This document shows, one piece after another, positions 22,345 to 34,299 of a DNA stretch of 64,000 nucleotides. The position numbers were made by a program, and so were the translations under genes. Below the pieces are notes generated by a model. The model did not search any database. It worked only from the letters and a program-made list of their open reading frames with translations, and had not been told where the DNA came from. The first letter of the stretch is position 1. Each line of letters opens with the position of its first letter. The DNA is from Arion vulgaris (lineage: Eukaryota; Mollusca; Gastropoda; Stylommatophora; Arionidae). The stretch lies in assembly GCA_020796225.1 (NCBI GenBank), contig CM036771.1, positions 29,680,176-29,744,175 of the forward strand, read 5' to 3'.

Positions 22345-23262
22345 ATGATAAAAAATGGCTTAAGAACGATCGAGAGAGAGATAAATTAGACTTTGGTCGT
22401 CTGCAAAAAGTAATTCGTTGATTTGGTTATTTAATTGGTCGCAGTGTTCATTTTCTATGTCGATAAGGTCTTTTCCGCACTGTGTCACTTTCACTATTCT
22501 GTGGATGTATTTGTTGAAGAGAAGAGGTGAGAGCACACAATCCTGTCTTACTCCTGATTTTGTTTCGAATGAGTCTGTCATTCCGTCTGTTGTCCTGACC
22601 ACACTGTGACTATTTTTGTATATTGCTCTGATATTGTCTAGTAGTTGTCCCTTGATCCCGTAGTTTTCTTATGTTTCCCAAAGAATATTTATATCTTTTA
22701 TGTCAAACGCCTTTTCTTGATCGATGAATAATAAGTGTAACGCTTTATTGTATTATATTGCTTTTTCACTCAGCTGTCTCAGAGTGAATAGAGCGTCTGT
22801 GCATCCCACTCCTCTTCTAAATCCAAACTGTGAGGGCTTATTTGTGGGTCAACGATGTGTCTTATGCGATGTTCTAATATTTTTGCGTATATTTTACCAG
22901 TGTGGCTTAATAGTGAAATGCCTCTGCGTGTTTCTCATTCTCGTTTATTGCCTTTATTTTTCCATAATGGGACTATTACTCATTTTTGCCAGTCATCAGG
23001 AACATTTCTTCCTGTCTATGCCGCTGTGAATATTCTGTTTAATCATTTTACACCTATTTCTGTACATGGTTTAATTGCTTCGTTGGGTATGCCATCTGCA
23101 CCTGGTGATGTTTTTCGGGCTCTTCTTTATTGTCGTTTCTATTTCTTGAGTCAATATATCTGGTTCTGTTGCTTCATTTTCATTTGTTGTGTGTATATAT
23201 TTATTTTCTCTTACTATATTAGGGTTGTAAAGTTCTTGAAAATATTCCTTCCATCTGTTGAT
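22345..23262 (-). mobile_element. LINE B-related RT fragment, both ends missing
   Basis: The minus strand reads RWKEYFQELYNP, then QFGFRRGVGCTDALFTLRQ, FIDQEKAFD, SGVRQDCVLSPLLF and ELLFADDQSLIYL (active site FADD intact at about 22,400). The GQG-equivalent has Asp for the usual Gly. Stops and frameshifts occur between these blocks. The left end stops soon after the active site; the right end meets a 15-bp satellite. It is a relative of LINE B, not the same copy type. Confidence 0.85.
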
Positions 23263-23785
23263 GTCTCAATTGTTCATGTCTCAATTGTTCATGTCTCAAT
23301 TGTTCATGCCTCAATTGTTCATGTCTCAATTGTTCATACCTCAATTGTTCATGTCTCAATTGTATCATGTCTCAATTGTTCATACCACCAATTGTTCATG
23401 TCTCAATTATTCATGTCTCTCAATTGTTCATGTCTCAATTGTTCATGTCTCAATTGTTCATGTCTCAATTGTTCATTTCTCAATTGTTCATGTCTCAATT
23501 GTTCATGTCTCAATTGTTCATGTCTCAATTGTTCATGTCTCAATTGTTCATGTCTCAATTGTCCATGTCTCAATTGTTCATGCCTCAATTGTTCATGTCT
23601 CAATTTGTTCATGTCTCAATTGTTCATGTTTCAATTGTTCATGCTCAATGTTCATGTCTCAATTGTTCATGTCTCAATTGTTCATTTTTACCACTCAATT
23701 GTCCATGTCTCAATTGTCCATGTCTCAATTGTTCATGCCTCAATTGTCCATGTCTCAATTGTTCATGCCTCAATTGTATCCCAAT
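23262..23785. repeat. 15-bp tandem repeat, about 35 copies
   Basis: CATGTCTCAATTGTT repeats every 15 bases with rare CC/CT variants. The length divides by 3, so all frames stay open (Met-Ser-Gln-Leu-Phe); these are not genes. Each unit carries the palindrome CAATTG. Confidence 0.95.
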
Positions 23786-23819
23786 GACGATTTGTGAATT
23801 TCTATTCTTATATCTCTAA

Positions 23820-23931
23820 CCTGTGATGTCATAGGTCGCATAGTGTACAACAAATGGCTGTGATGTCATAGGTCGCATAGTGTACAACAAATGGCTGTGA
23901 TGCCATAGGTCGCATAGTGTACAACAAATGT
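23820..23931. repeat. 37-bp tandem repeat, 3 copies
   Basis: CTGTGATGTCATAGGTCGCA then TAGTGTACAACAAATGG is repeated three times almost exactly. Confidence 0.9.
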
Positions 23932-24404
23932 TTGACATTCTTCTTTCTAATACTTTATGCTGTCAATATTTCACATTCTGTATCTGCTGAGATCATTTAT
24001 ACATTTTCATAAACATATCATTTCACTACTTGATATAATATTTATACATTTTCTCAAACATATATTCTCATGCTTTGGTATAATATTTTTATTTTTGTTC
24101 AAACATATAATTTCACTGCTCTGTATAGTATTTTACAATTTTTTCAAAGATGAACCTGCTTGTTATAATCATGTACACTTTTTTCTCTGAAACATAAAAC
24201 TGCTTGTTATATCATGTACCCTTATTTTCCTTCACACAAATTATTTCATTGTTTGCGATTTTATTTTGCTTTGCATTGTTCATTGACCATGTTTGACACT
24301 GATAACAGAGGTCTGACGCAAATATCATAGTTATATTTTGATGTATGTTTCTCCTACTAAAATTTGAACATTAAAGTTGTAGCAATAATTATGATAGGAA
24401 AATG
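23932..24404. other. AT-rich sequence with loose internal repetition
   Basis: CATTTTC-AAACATAT-ATTTCA-like segments recur every 50-60 bases (23,990-24,180) with heavy divergence, probably an eroded array. No coding signal. Confidence 0.4.
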
Positions 24405-24650
24405 ATAAGTCTCTGTGGCTATGGGGGTCTTTTGTGTGTGTATGTGTGGCTATGGGGGTCTTTTGGGTGTGTATGTTTGGTTATGGGGGTCTTTTGTGTG
24501 TATGTGTGGCTATGGGGGTCTTTTGGGTGTATATGTTTGGTTATGGGGTCTCTTGTATGTCTGTGTGGTTAATGGGTCTTTTGTGTGTCTGTGTGGCTAA
24601 GTGGTCTTTTGTGTGTCTGTGTAGCTAAGTGGTCTTTTGTGTGTACGTGT
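24405..24650. repeat. 31-bp G/T-rich tandem repeat, about 8 copies
   Basis: GGCTATGGGGGTCTTTTGTG followed by TGTGTATGTGT repeats about every 31 bases. A related segment (TTAGGGGGTCTCTTGGGCAT) forms part of the adjacent 77-bp unit. Confidence 0.9.
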
Positions 24651-26535
24651 TGCTTAGGGGGTCTCTTGGGCATATGTATGGCTAAATGGTATCTTGAGTG
24701 TCTGTGTGTCGAAGTGGTCAAGCCGTTTGCTTAGGGGGTCTCTTGGGCATATGTATGGCTAAATGGTATAAGGAGTGTCTGTGTGTCGAAGTGGTCAAGC
24801 CGTTTGCTTAGGGGGTCTCTTGGGCATATGTATGGCTAAATGGTATAAGGATTGTCTGTGTGTCGAAGTGGTCAAGCCGTTTGCTTAGGGGGTCTCTTGG
24901 GCATATGTATGGCTAAATGGTATCTTGAGTGTCTGTATGTCGAAGTGGTCAAGCCGTTTGCTTAGGGGGTCTCTTGGGCATATGTATGGCTAAATGGTAT
25001 AAGGAGTGTCTGTGTGTCGAAGTGGTCAAGCCGTTTGTTAGGGGTCTCTTGGGCATATGTATGGCTAAATGGTATAAGGAGTGTCTGTGTGTCGAAGTGG
25101 TCAAGCCGTTTGCTTAGGGGGTCTCTTGGGCATATGTATGGCTAAATGGTATCTTGAGTGTCTGTGTGTCGAAGTGGTCAAGCCGTTTGCTTAGGGGGTC
25201 TCTTGGGCATATGTATGGCTAAATGGTATAAGGAGTGTCTGTGTGTCAAAGTGGTCAAGCCGTTTGCTTAGGGGGTCTCTTGGGCATATGTATGGCTAAG
25301 GGGTATCTTGAGTGTCTGTGTGTCGAAGTGGTCAAGCCGTTTGCTTAGGGGGTCTCTTGGGCATATGTATATCTAAGGGGTATCTTGAGTGTATGTGTGT
25401 CGAAGTGGTCAAGCGTTTGTTAGGGGTCTCTTGGGCATATGTATAGCTAAGGGGTATCTTGAGTGTCTGTGTGTCGAAGTGGTCAAGCCGTTTGCTTAGG
25501 GGTCTCTTGGGCATATGTATAGCTAAGGGTATCTTGAGTGTCTGTGTGTCGAAGTGGCAGCCGTTTGCTTAGGGGGTCTCTTGGGCATATGTATAGCTAA
25601 GGGGTATCTTGAGTGTCTGTGTGTCGAAGTGGTCAAGCCGTTTGCTTAGTGGGTCTCTTGGGCATATGTATAGCTAAGGGGTATCTTGAGTGTCTGTGTG
25701 TCGAAGTGGTCAAGACGTTTGCTTAGGGGGTCTCTTGGGCATATGTATAGCTAAGGGGTATCTTGAGTGTCTGTGTGTCGAAGTGGTCAAGACGTTTGCT
25801 TAGGGGGTCTCTTGGGCATATGTATAGCTAAGGGGTATCTTGAGTGTCTGTGTGTCGAAGTGGTCAAGACGTTTGCTTAGGGGGTCTCTTGGGCATATGC
25901 ATAGCTAAGGGGTATCTTGAGTGTCTGTGTGTCGAAGTGGTCAAGCCGTTTGCTTAGGGGGTCTCTTGGGCATATGTATAGCTAAGGGGTATAAGGAGTG
26001 TCTGTGTGTCGAAGTGGTCAAGACGTTTGCTTAGGGGGTCTCTTGGGCATATGTATAGCTAAGCCGTATCTTGAGTGTCTGTGTGTCGAAGTGGTCAAGA
26101 CGTTTGCTTAGGGGGTCTCTTGGGCATATGTATGGCTAAGGGGTATAAGGAGTGTCTGTGTGTCGAAGTGCGTTTGCTTAGGGGGTCTCTTGGGCATATG
26201 TATAGCTAAGGGGTATCTTGAGTGTCTGTGTGTCGAAGTGGTCAAGCCGTTTGCTTAGGGGGTCTCTTGGGCATATGTATAGCTAAGGGGTATCTTGAGT
26301 GTCTGTGTGTCGAAGTGGTCAAGCCGTTTGCTTAGGGGGTCTCTTGGGCATATGTATAGCTAAGGGTATCTTGAGTGTCTGTGTGTCGAAGTGGTCAACC
26401 CGTTTGCTTAGGGGTCTCTTGGGCATATGTATAGCTAAGGGGTATAAGGAGTGTATGTGTGTCGAAGTGTGTTTGCTTAGGGGGTCTCTTGGGCATATGT
26501 ATAGCTAAGGGGTATAAGGAGTGTCTGTGTTTGCT
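24650..26535. repeat. 77-bp composite satellite, about 24 copies
   Basis: Each unit joins a G-rich part (TTAGGGGGTCTCTTGGGCAT, ATGTATGGCTAA) to GTGTCTGTGTGTCGAAGTGG and TCAAGCCGTTTGCTTA, which resembles the A-box half of a tRNA-derived SINE head. Variants (ATCTTGAG/ATAAGGAG; GGCTAAATGG/AGCTAAGGGG) occur in runs, showing local homogenisation. The period is 77 bases at 24,785/24,862. Confidence 0.9.
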
Positions 26536-26640
26536 TAGGTTTTTGAAAGTTGTGGGTTTGAATCCGGACAGCATAGTTGGGTTTAGGAATTGTTTTCAGA
26601 GATTCTTTCTTAAGATTGCTTCTGTAGCAACGAAATTCGT
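26536..26640 (+). mobile_element. tRNA-derived SINE remnant at array edge
   Basis: After the last CTGTGTTTGCTTAGG of the array, the sequence continues as TTTTTGAAAGTTGTGGGTTT and GAATCCGG; GGGTTTGAATCCGG at 26,554-26,567 is a pol III B box. Together with the GTCGAAGTGGTCAAGCC A-box-like segment of the array it would make a complete tRNA-like head. Confidence 0.5.
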
Positions 26641-27837
26641 GTTTTATCCAATGTTCTCGGTAACTATTTTGAACAGTCGATTATTAGTTACTGGAACGAG
26701 CAGGTATCACTCTGGGAGCACACATAGGCGCACAGTCTTTTACATCAGACGCTAACAGACAAGCGTATTGATGGTTTCTACCGCTCGCAAGTTAAAGAAT
26801 TTGTCGATATTCTATGGATTTTTAGAGAAATGGCACACAACATACCACGAGTATTGCACAAAGCATGAGCTCCGTAGCTTCAGCAACAATCGTAGGAATC
26901 TCTGGAGAAATCTAGCAACAATCTTAGGTATCATCAATAAAATGTACTTCTGAAACGAACGATGAGGTTCAGATTGGAACACATGGAACCTTTATTCAGT
27001 CGTGTACTCATGGCCAAACGATCGCAGAGAGCTTGAACAAATAGCTTGTTGACCATCAACACATAAATTGTTGTGTAGAGTCTAGGTGCTGAGCATATTA
27101 CTTTATGCTATCCAATCCTTTTTCCCTCACACGTTAAAAGAGAGAAGAATAAACCGGTCCATTAGCTCTGCTTGAGGCAAAATCTTAGGATCTCATGGAG
27201 TGACAGAGTAACAATTAAATAAGTACTGGAGCATGCTGGAGTTCCTAGAATAGTTACCCTTTTCAGCCAACGTCGCTGAATATATGCCCGGGCTACCTAA
27301 CCAGGATGGATAAGGGCCGATTCTTCAATTAATTCCTATACTGGAAGCTTGTTTCTGGCAAAAGAACGGTAGGGTGATCTTTCCATGAGCGTATACAAAG
27401 ACGTATGGAAGCAAGACTTGAATGTGCTTGAAATAAAAACACAAGACACAGAGAAGTTGGCCAGGAATATATCAGATAGAGACACCCTCTTAAAATGGTT
27501 ATAAAAACTTGGAAAGCCAGACTAAGACAACTTGCTGATTTTTCCGTTCGTCCGGGAGGAATTAAGTCGTAGTCATGGCGTCAAATATGTCACTTCTGCC
27601 TGATTTTTGCAGGAAGACTTATTTTCCTTAATATTAGTGCTCGTCGACATTCAGGAGAGCCTTACCAGGATCTCAGAGATACTTGTAATTTAGATCAACA
27701 AGTAAGGTGTTAGTGAACCTGTAGACCGTGTAGGGAACCTGTAGACCGTATATCATGTGTACATCAAGAAATGTTGTCCTAAGCTGGACTCAAACTCTGG
27801 AATTTACAATGCCCTTGATCAATAGCACTGACTGTTA
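26641..27837. other. Unassigned single-copy-looking sequence
   Basis: Mixed composition, no array. Small ORFs (for example 26,768-26,953) have no recognisable motif. A short near-duplication, GTGAACCTGTAGACCGT / GGGAACCTGTAGACCGT, is at 27,713-27,747. No gene or element recognised. Confidence 0.4.
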
Positions 27838-28328
27838 TCAACTTCACTATCGACAACCTACTTGCTGACATAAAACGATCAACTTCACTATCGACAACCT
27901 ACCTGCTGACATAAAACGATCAACTTCACTATCGACAACCTACTTGCTGACATAAAACGATCAACCTTACTATCGACGACCTACTTGCTGACATAAAACG
28001 ATCAACTTCACCATAGACGACATACTTGCTGACATAAAACGATCAACCTTACTATCGACGACCTACTTGCTGACATAAAACGATCAGCTTCACCATCGAC
28101 GACATACTTGCTGACATAAAACGATCAACTTCACTATCGACAACCTACTTGCTGACATAAAACGATCAACTTCACTACCGACAACCTACTTGCTGACATA
28201 AAACGATCAACTTCACCATCGACGACATACTTGCTGACATAAAACGATCAGCTTTACCATCGACGACCTACTTACTGACATAAAACGATCAACTTCATTA
28301 TCGACAACCTACTTGCTGACATAAAACG
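27838..28328. repeat. 41-bp tandem repeat, about 12 copies
   Basis: CGACAACCTACTTGCTGACA followed by TAAAACGATCAACTTCACTAT recurs every 41 bases. Variants CGACGACATACTTGC and CGACGACCTACTTGC alternate. Confidence 0.95.
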
Positions 28329-29164
28329 TGCCAGGAGAAAGCAGAAATAAAATCTTTTATGTGCGCAATATCATTTTTTCCTTTCAAGGCTAACAGAACA
28401 CCATCGTCATGATGATCTAACAAACAAACACTCGATAAACGATAACTGTATAGATTTCTCCTCAGTTACCGTGCACTCAGCTTACAAGCAGTCAATAAAC
28501 AGTTGCACTATGCCAGCCATTTCCATTTTCAACACAAGTTATAGACGAAAAGTCATATATTGCACTGAAATAATGTACAAACTGGGAAAAAGACACACTA
28601 CTGCAAAACTTAATATCAAGGCATTGAAGAAAATCAACAGCGGAAATGATAAACAAATGTTGAGAAACTATCAAATAGGTTAGAATCGATAACTTTGCAT
28701 GCACCCACATCTCACACAACTTGGTGCTCAGTGCCATTCAACTTGTTGAAACTTCCAGCGTCAAGTGCATTCAGACGATTCTCAATTTTGTTCAAACTCA
28801 AAAAATTGCAAACGAATTGTTGCTGAGTAGATTAGGAAATTGAATTGTTGCTGAGTAGATTAGGAAATTGACGTAGCAGGAAATGAGCTTATATACGTGA
28901 GTTTATTTAACTCTGCTACTAAACTACGCCGCCTTCCTAGTTGACATTATTAGAAACAGCTAGCTACGATGTTCATTACTCACCTACGCCTGTCAGCATT
29001 ATATATAATAAACACAATAATGTGTTTACAAAATTTATTTAATAGTTGTTAAATTATTTAAAAAAATATTCGGTTCGAACCTTGACATAATGTAAACCTG
29101 ACATTTATTATCAAATTGATTCTATGTTTTCTTGTATTCTACTGTTTGTTTCGTGAAATGATGC
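28329..29164. other. Unassigned sequence with one 28-bp tandem duplication
   Basis: AATTGTTGCTGAGTAGATTA plus GGAAATTG is doubled at 28,815-28,842 and 28,843-28,870. The remainder is AT-rich with only short ORFs. Confidence 0.5.
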
Positions 29165-29375
29165 AGAGAGAATTTATGTTTCAATTATCTCTTGGTCGTC
29201 AGGTGTATATAACTTTCTCTGTTGTCATATTGAGTTTATTTAGTACCTCTTTGATTCCGTCTATCCATCTTATTCTGTGTCTTCCTCTTGTCTTTTTGTC
29301 TCATGTTCTCATGCAGCTAGTGTTACAGGCTGCTTCGATTCTATTCTAACCAAATGAATGAACCTTTCAGGTCTT
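29165..29375 (-). mobile_element. LINE 3' coding end, short B-like fragment
   Basis: The minus strand reads RGRHRIRWIDGIKEVLNKLN followed by MTTEKVIYT, matching the GRPRKRWxDGI block of the B-like elements with Pro replaced by His. The fragment is 5'-truncated. Confidence 0.6.
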
Positions 29376-29442
29376 GAATAAGTGAAGTAAACAAGTGAAG
29401 AAACAGTTTTTCATACCATGAGATATAGTGGGGAATACGGTA

Positions 29443-29990
29443 TTAACTCTGTATTTTTCATTACACACGATGTGGTCAACATCATGCTCACTTGTCTGTA
29501 CTTTTCATTACACACAATGTGGTCAACATCATGCTCACTTGTCTGTACTTTTCATTACACACAATGTGGTCAACATCATGCTCACTTGTCTGTACTTTTC
29601 ATTACACACACCATGTGCTCAACATCATTCTCACTTGTCTGTACTTTTCATTACACACAATGTGGTCAACATCATGCTCACTTGTCTGTACTTTTCATTA
29701 CACACGATGTGGTCAACATCATGCTCACTTGTCTGTACTTTTCATTACATACACCATGTGGTCACCATCATGCTCACTTGTCTGTACTTTTCATTACACA
29801 CACCATGTGCTCAACATCATTCTCACTTGTCTGTACTTTTCATTACACACGATGTGGTCAACATCATGCTCACTTGTCTGTACTTTTCATTACACACACA
29901 ATGTGGTCAACATCATGCTCACTTGTCTGTACTTTTCATTACACACGATGTGGTCAACATCATGCTCACCTGTCTGTACTTTTCATGCAT
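29443..29990. repeat. 47-bp tandem repeat, about 11.5 copies
   Basis: GTGGTCAACATCATGCTCAC followed by TTGTCTGTACTTTTCATTAC recurs every 47 bases, with 49-base variants containing CACCATGTG. All three plus-strand frames stay open; these ORFs are not genes. Confidence 0.95.
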
Positions 29991-30481
29991 TCTCGCTTTT
30001 TCTATCACCAATGTTCATGGTCATTTAGACACGTCTTACTCCGACTTCAGATGTGGAACGTTTACCATGTCTGGTAACAGTTTTTCAACTCTTTTTAAAA
30101 CATAATTTCGATGTTTCCTTAACTCGAGACCTTCTTTTCCCATGCGCTGTTTACTGGAGAGCTGTCATAGCCAACTGTCCTTACTGTCATACACGCTACA
30201 TGTCCAAACTACATTCATCTTCTTCATAGTCTCTAGTGATACACAGTTTGCTTGTTTCAGAAGCTAATCATTTGCTATCGTATTTGATATGAAAGTTTGC
30301 AAGATTTATCTTAAACATTTATTTTGGAATGCCTTCAACTTGTATAGAATTGATGCTGGTTATTTTTCATTACTCTGCTGTGCAAGAACACTCACAAGAC
30401 ATGACACTGCTTTATATATTTGAAGTTTTGTTCTAAGACTTAATCTTTTGGCTTTCTGGATTTATTTTTTTGTTGATGGTT
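29991..30481. other. Unassigned AT-rich sequence
   Basis: No array, coding motif or RNA gene recognised. Confidence 0.4.
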
Positions 30482-30600
30482 GAAAACTGCAGTAAAACTA
30501 AGTATCAATGGCGAAACACGTAAAAACAAAGTACTATAGTTTTACAAAATTCAAAAAACAATAAACAATACACAGCAACGATAATCCTATTTGCCATTTT
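30482..30600 (-). mobile_element. Penelope-like terminal fragment
   Basis: ACTGCAGTAAAACTAAGTAT, GCGAAACACGTAAAAACAAAG, TACTATAGTTTTACAAAA and CAGCAACG match the terminal region of the Penelope-like element at 32,548-32,645 with substitutions. The ribozyme-like core is lost after CAGCAACG. Confidence 0.6.
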
Positions 30601-30835
30601 GCGACAACGATTTGTCGTGACGTAGTTAGGTTGAATTTAGTAGTGGGAAGTGGAACTGACCTGTGCGCTCTGAGAGTCATCTGCAGGTTACTAATTTTCA
30701 CTTTTCATTCCTCCTAAAAGAGACTTGTCGATGGCAAACTCTGTGAGTATTAAGATATAATGAAAATAAGCTTGCAACTCCATCTTGAACTATTTCTTTT
30801 GAAATTAATCAAACTTTTCTATTGGTTTGTTCTCT

Positions 30836-30950
30836 TAGTATGTCAAAACACGTAATCACAAAGTACTGTAGTTTTACAAATTACAAAAACAATGACAAAA
30901 TACAGCAACGTTTCGACCAACATCTTTTTGTCGGAATCTTAGTTTGTACA
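30836..30950 (-). mobile_element. Penelope-like terminal fragment with GAAACGTTGCTG
   Basis: AACACGTAATCACAAAGTACT, GTAGTTTTACAAATTAC and CAGCAACGTTTCGACCAACA match the same terminal region as at 32,570-32,655. Reverse complement gives TGTTGGTCGAAACGTTGCTG. The CTGATGA-like box is not preserved. Confidence 0.65.
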
Positions 30951-31399
30951 AGTCTCCAAGATTGACACATACAATTTAATAACAGGTATCATCTGTCAGT
31001 AACCGTGGTGATGATGGGTGAACAGTTGAAATGTGGGAAGAGGAATTAAAAGTAGGGTGGGGTTAAACGTTGTATTCTGATGTTTAGTTTCCCTGGGGAT
31101 GCAAAACGACAGAGTGGGATCAATTATGTCGCCGCTTATTCAAGGCAATCTCTCCGTGACATCTATTCTGAAGTGATTGATTCGCCAACAATGTTACAAT
31201 TATCCAGAATTTTCTGGAAATCGCGTGTAAAGCCGTGTTTTTACACCATCGAAATTATCAGAAGTAATCTTTTCCACACAGAAATGATAAAAATGACAGA
31301 AGATAAAACGTTGCATTAGATATTTATCTTTCTATTACATGTTTCTTGTAAATTGTCACAAATTTAATGTTTTACATCTGTGATATTTCATTTCTTTCT
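30951..31399. other. Unassigned sequence
   Basis: A 79-residue ORF (31,080-31,319) has no known motif and no supporting signals. Leads into the 32-bp array. Confidence 0.35.
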
Positions 31400-32098
31400 C
31401 ATGTTAAGCCTTTCATATTCCACATCGATCACTTGTTAAGCCTTTCATATTCCATATCGTTCACATGTAAAATCTTTCATATTCCATATCTTTCTCGTGT
31501 TAAACCTTTCATATTGGACATCGTTTACTTGTTAAACCTTTCATATTCCATATCGATCACATGTTAACCAATTCATATTCTAAATCTTTCTCATGTTAAA
31601 CCTTTCATATATCATATCTTTCACACGTTAACCCTTTCATATCCCATATCGTTCGCATTTTAAACCTTTCATATTCCACATAGCTCACTTGTTAAACCTT
31701 TCATATTCTACATCGTTCACATATTAAACCTTTCATATTCCACATCTTTCATATGTTAAACCTTTCATACTCCATATCTTTTTGTGTTAAACCTTTCATA
31801 GTCTACATCGTTCCCATGTTAAACCTTTAATATTCTACATCGTTCACATGTTAAACCTTTCATATTCCATATCTCTCACATGTTAAACCTTTCATATTCC
31901 ATATCGTTCTCAACTTAAATCTTTCATTTTCCATATCGTTCACGTGTTAAACCTTTCATATTTTATATCGTTCACATATTAAACCTTTCATATTCGATAT
32001 ATTTTTGTGTTAAACCTTTTACATTCTACATCGTTCACGTGTTAATCCATTCATATTCCACAACGTTCACATGTTACACCTTTCATATTCCATTTGTT
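31400..32098. repeat. 32-bp tandem repeat, about 22 diverged copies
   Basis: ATGTTAAACCTTTCATATTC followed by CATATCGTTCAC recurs at about 32 bases. Copies differ at many sites, so this is one of the older arrays of the window. Confidence 0.9.
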
Positions 32099-32239
32099 TT
32101 CAAAATTTACGCATTTCGTTAATCCCAACTTTAATATTTCAAACGTGTCAAATTTCATACATTTTTATATTTCTCATCTTTCATATTTCCCACCGTACAC
32201 AGTTGCAGTCCTGTTTATGTTAATTTGTTTGTTTTATTT

Positions 32240-32540
32240 CCTCAATTTAACCATCAATCTGCTCATCTGTTATCTATATATCAAGTAGTAACAGATCAAT
32301 CTGCTCATCTGTTATCTATATATCAAGTAGTAGCAGATCAATCTGCTCATCTGTATCTATATATCAAGTAGTAACAGATCAATTTGCTCATCTGTTATCT
32401 ATATATCAAGTAGTAACAGATCAATCTACTCATCTGTTATCTATATATCAAGTAGTAACAGATCAATCTGCTCATCTGTTATCTATATATCAAGTAGTAA
32501 CAGATCAATCTGCTCATCTGTTATCTATATATCAAGTATC
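32240..32540. repeat. 42-bp satellite, left arm (split by Penelope-like element)
   Basis: AACAGATCAATCTGCTCATC followed by TGTTATCTATATATCAAGTAGT recurs every 42 bases, nearly identical between copies. It stops at TATATATCAAGTA and resumes at 37,345 after the element. Confidence 0.95.
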
Positions 32541-33622
32541 GAAATAGGGGAAGACTGCAGTAAAACTTGGTAAATAGTGAAACACGTACAAACAAAGTAC
32601 TATAGTTTTACAAAATACATAAACAGTGACGATAAACAGCAACGTTTCGACCAACAAGGCCTTTATCAAGCAAACGAACAAACAGGAGTGACAAATTAAA
32701 ATGAAACACAAATGGACGACCAAATACCAACGTATCTAAGGAAAATCTGGAATAAAAACGAATAACGAAATAAATGTAACACACAAAAACACACATAAAA
32801 ACTAGAAATAGAAAAGAAACAATGAAACATCTAGTAAATATATAACTTGAATACATGCAACATATACCCATATAGATTATAAAGCATGGGAAGAGAAAGT
32901 ACTAAGAAGCATAAGAATGTAATACATGCAACATATACCCATAGAGATTACAAAGCATGGAAGAGAAAGTACTAAGAAGCATAAGAATGTAATACGTTGA
33001 GCCCGCGTGGTCGCAAGGTACCATACAAAGAAATCAACCGATTCTCCAGAGCAAATCGACTACGATCATCAGAGGAACATGATCGGATGGCTGTGACCGG
33101 GACATCGCAAGCTCCTGAATGGCCAGTATCATGAAATGGGTAGCTACAGGGGTCACAGAGCATTGGCGTATATCGCGCAAGTGTTGGGCGAATCGGTCAC
33201 TGAGTCTCCTGCCGGTTTCCCAATATAGGCCTTGTTGCACCGCTTGCAGATAATGGCATAGATAATATTACGGACTCGCACGTGAAACTGTCTTCAACAA
33301 CGAACGTGGCTTTGGAAAAGACACCGTGCGGGTCTGTATTACATAAGCACAAGTGTTACAGCGCCGACGGCCACACTGGATGGTGCCAAAATGACTCTGG
33401 ATGTTAGGCTTGAGGCGATCGAACTAACATATCCTTAAGGCTTCTGCCCCGTCTGTACGCCACCAAAGGATAGTGTTGGAAGATTGAACGTGTATCAGGA
33501 TCAGACTGAAGAATGGAGAGATGACGGAATAAGACTTTCTTCACAAGGGAACTATGAGGGTGGAAAGTTAAGACAAGTTTCACCCTGTCAGAATTGGAAG
33601 TTCTATGCTGGTTGCGACCACG
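32541..33622 (-). mobile_element. Inverted partial Penelope-like copy
   Basis: The minus strand matches the 3' part of the main element: HRTSNSDRVKLVL (RT C-terminus), SILQSDPDTRSIF, then the GIY-YIG domain remnants (GRRLSDRFAQHLRDIRQCSV, SSDDRSRFALENRLISLYGT), then the terminal repeat. It is joined head-to-head at about 33,620 to the left terminal repeat. Penelope-like elements often carry such inverted 5'-truncated extensions. Confidence 0.85.
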
Positions 33623-34085
33623 CGGGCTCAACGTATTACATTCTTATGCTTCTTAGTACTTTCTCTTCCCATGCTTTGTAATCTCTATGGGTATATGTTG
33701 CATGTATTACATTCTTATGCTTCTTAGTACTTTCTCTTCCCATTCTTTATAATCTATATGGGTATATGTTGCATGTATTCAAGTTATATTTTTACTAGAT
33801 GTTTCATTGTTTCTTTTCTATTTCTAGTTTTTATGTGTGTTTTTTGTTACATTTATTTCGTTATTCGTTTTATTCCAGATTTTCCTTAGATACGTTGGTA
33901 TTTGGTCGTCCATTTGTGTTTCATTTTAATTTGTCACTCCTGTTTGTTCGTTTGCTTGATAAAGGCCTTGTTGGTCGAAACGTTGCTGTTTATCGTCACT
34001 GTTTATGTATTTTGTAAAACTATAGTACTTTGTTTGTACGTGTTTCACTATTTACCAAGTTTTACTGCAGTCTTCCCCTATTTCG
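33617..34085 (+). repeat. Left terminal repeat (pLTR) of Penelope-like element
   Basis: From CGACCACGCGGGCTCAACGT to GTTTCACTATTTACCAAG, nearly identical to 36,911-37,345. It contains a 72-base internal tandem duplication (starting GTATTACATTCTTATGCTTC) also present in the right repeat and the inverted copy, so the duplication predates this insertion. The hammerhead-like motif is at 33,954-33,991. Confidence 0.85.
33954..33991 (+). ncRNA. Hammerhead-ribozyme-like motif, left pLTR
   Basis: GCTTGATAAAGGCCTTGTTG followed by GTCGAAACGTTGCTGTTT. GGCC can pair with GGTC to form helix II, followed by GAAAC and a short helix III candidate. The first core box is TTGATAA instead of CTGATGA, so catalysis is doubtful. 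Hammerhead motifs are known from terminal repeats of Penelope-like elements. Confidence 0.5.
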
Positions 34086-34299
34086 ATATTCGTCGCCATA
34101 TTGCTGCAACTATTCGTTGTGACGTAGTAGGTAAGATTTATAGTTATATTTGTTGTGTATGTGCATTTCCCGTTTCTACCTCCTTTAGCGTTTAATATCT
34201 GTTCTTTTGTTTGTATTTCTATTACTATGCTTTCCCTACAGTACGTGTTGAATTTTCTTCGGTCTTATATCTCGGTTTCCTTTAGCCTCCTGCCGACTG

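Noticed and set aside
23403..23612. RHEQL-repeat minus-strand peptide resembling a structured repeat protein
   Set aside because: Antisense frame of the 15-bp satellite.
22855..23819. ORFs of 150-310 residues rich in Met-Ser-Gln-Leu-Phe or Val-His-Val-Ser
   Set aside because: Produced by the 15-bp repeat CATGTCTCAATTGTT, whose length is a multiple of three, joined to antisense LINE sequence.
29418..30105. Three overlapping ORFs of 178-225 residues with His/Cys spacing suggestive of zinc binding
   Set aside because: All come from the 47-bp repeat in its three frames; the apparent His/Cys pattern is periodic DNA.
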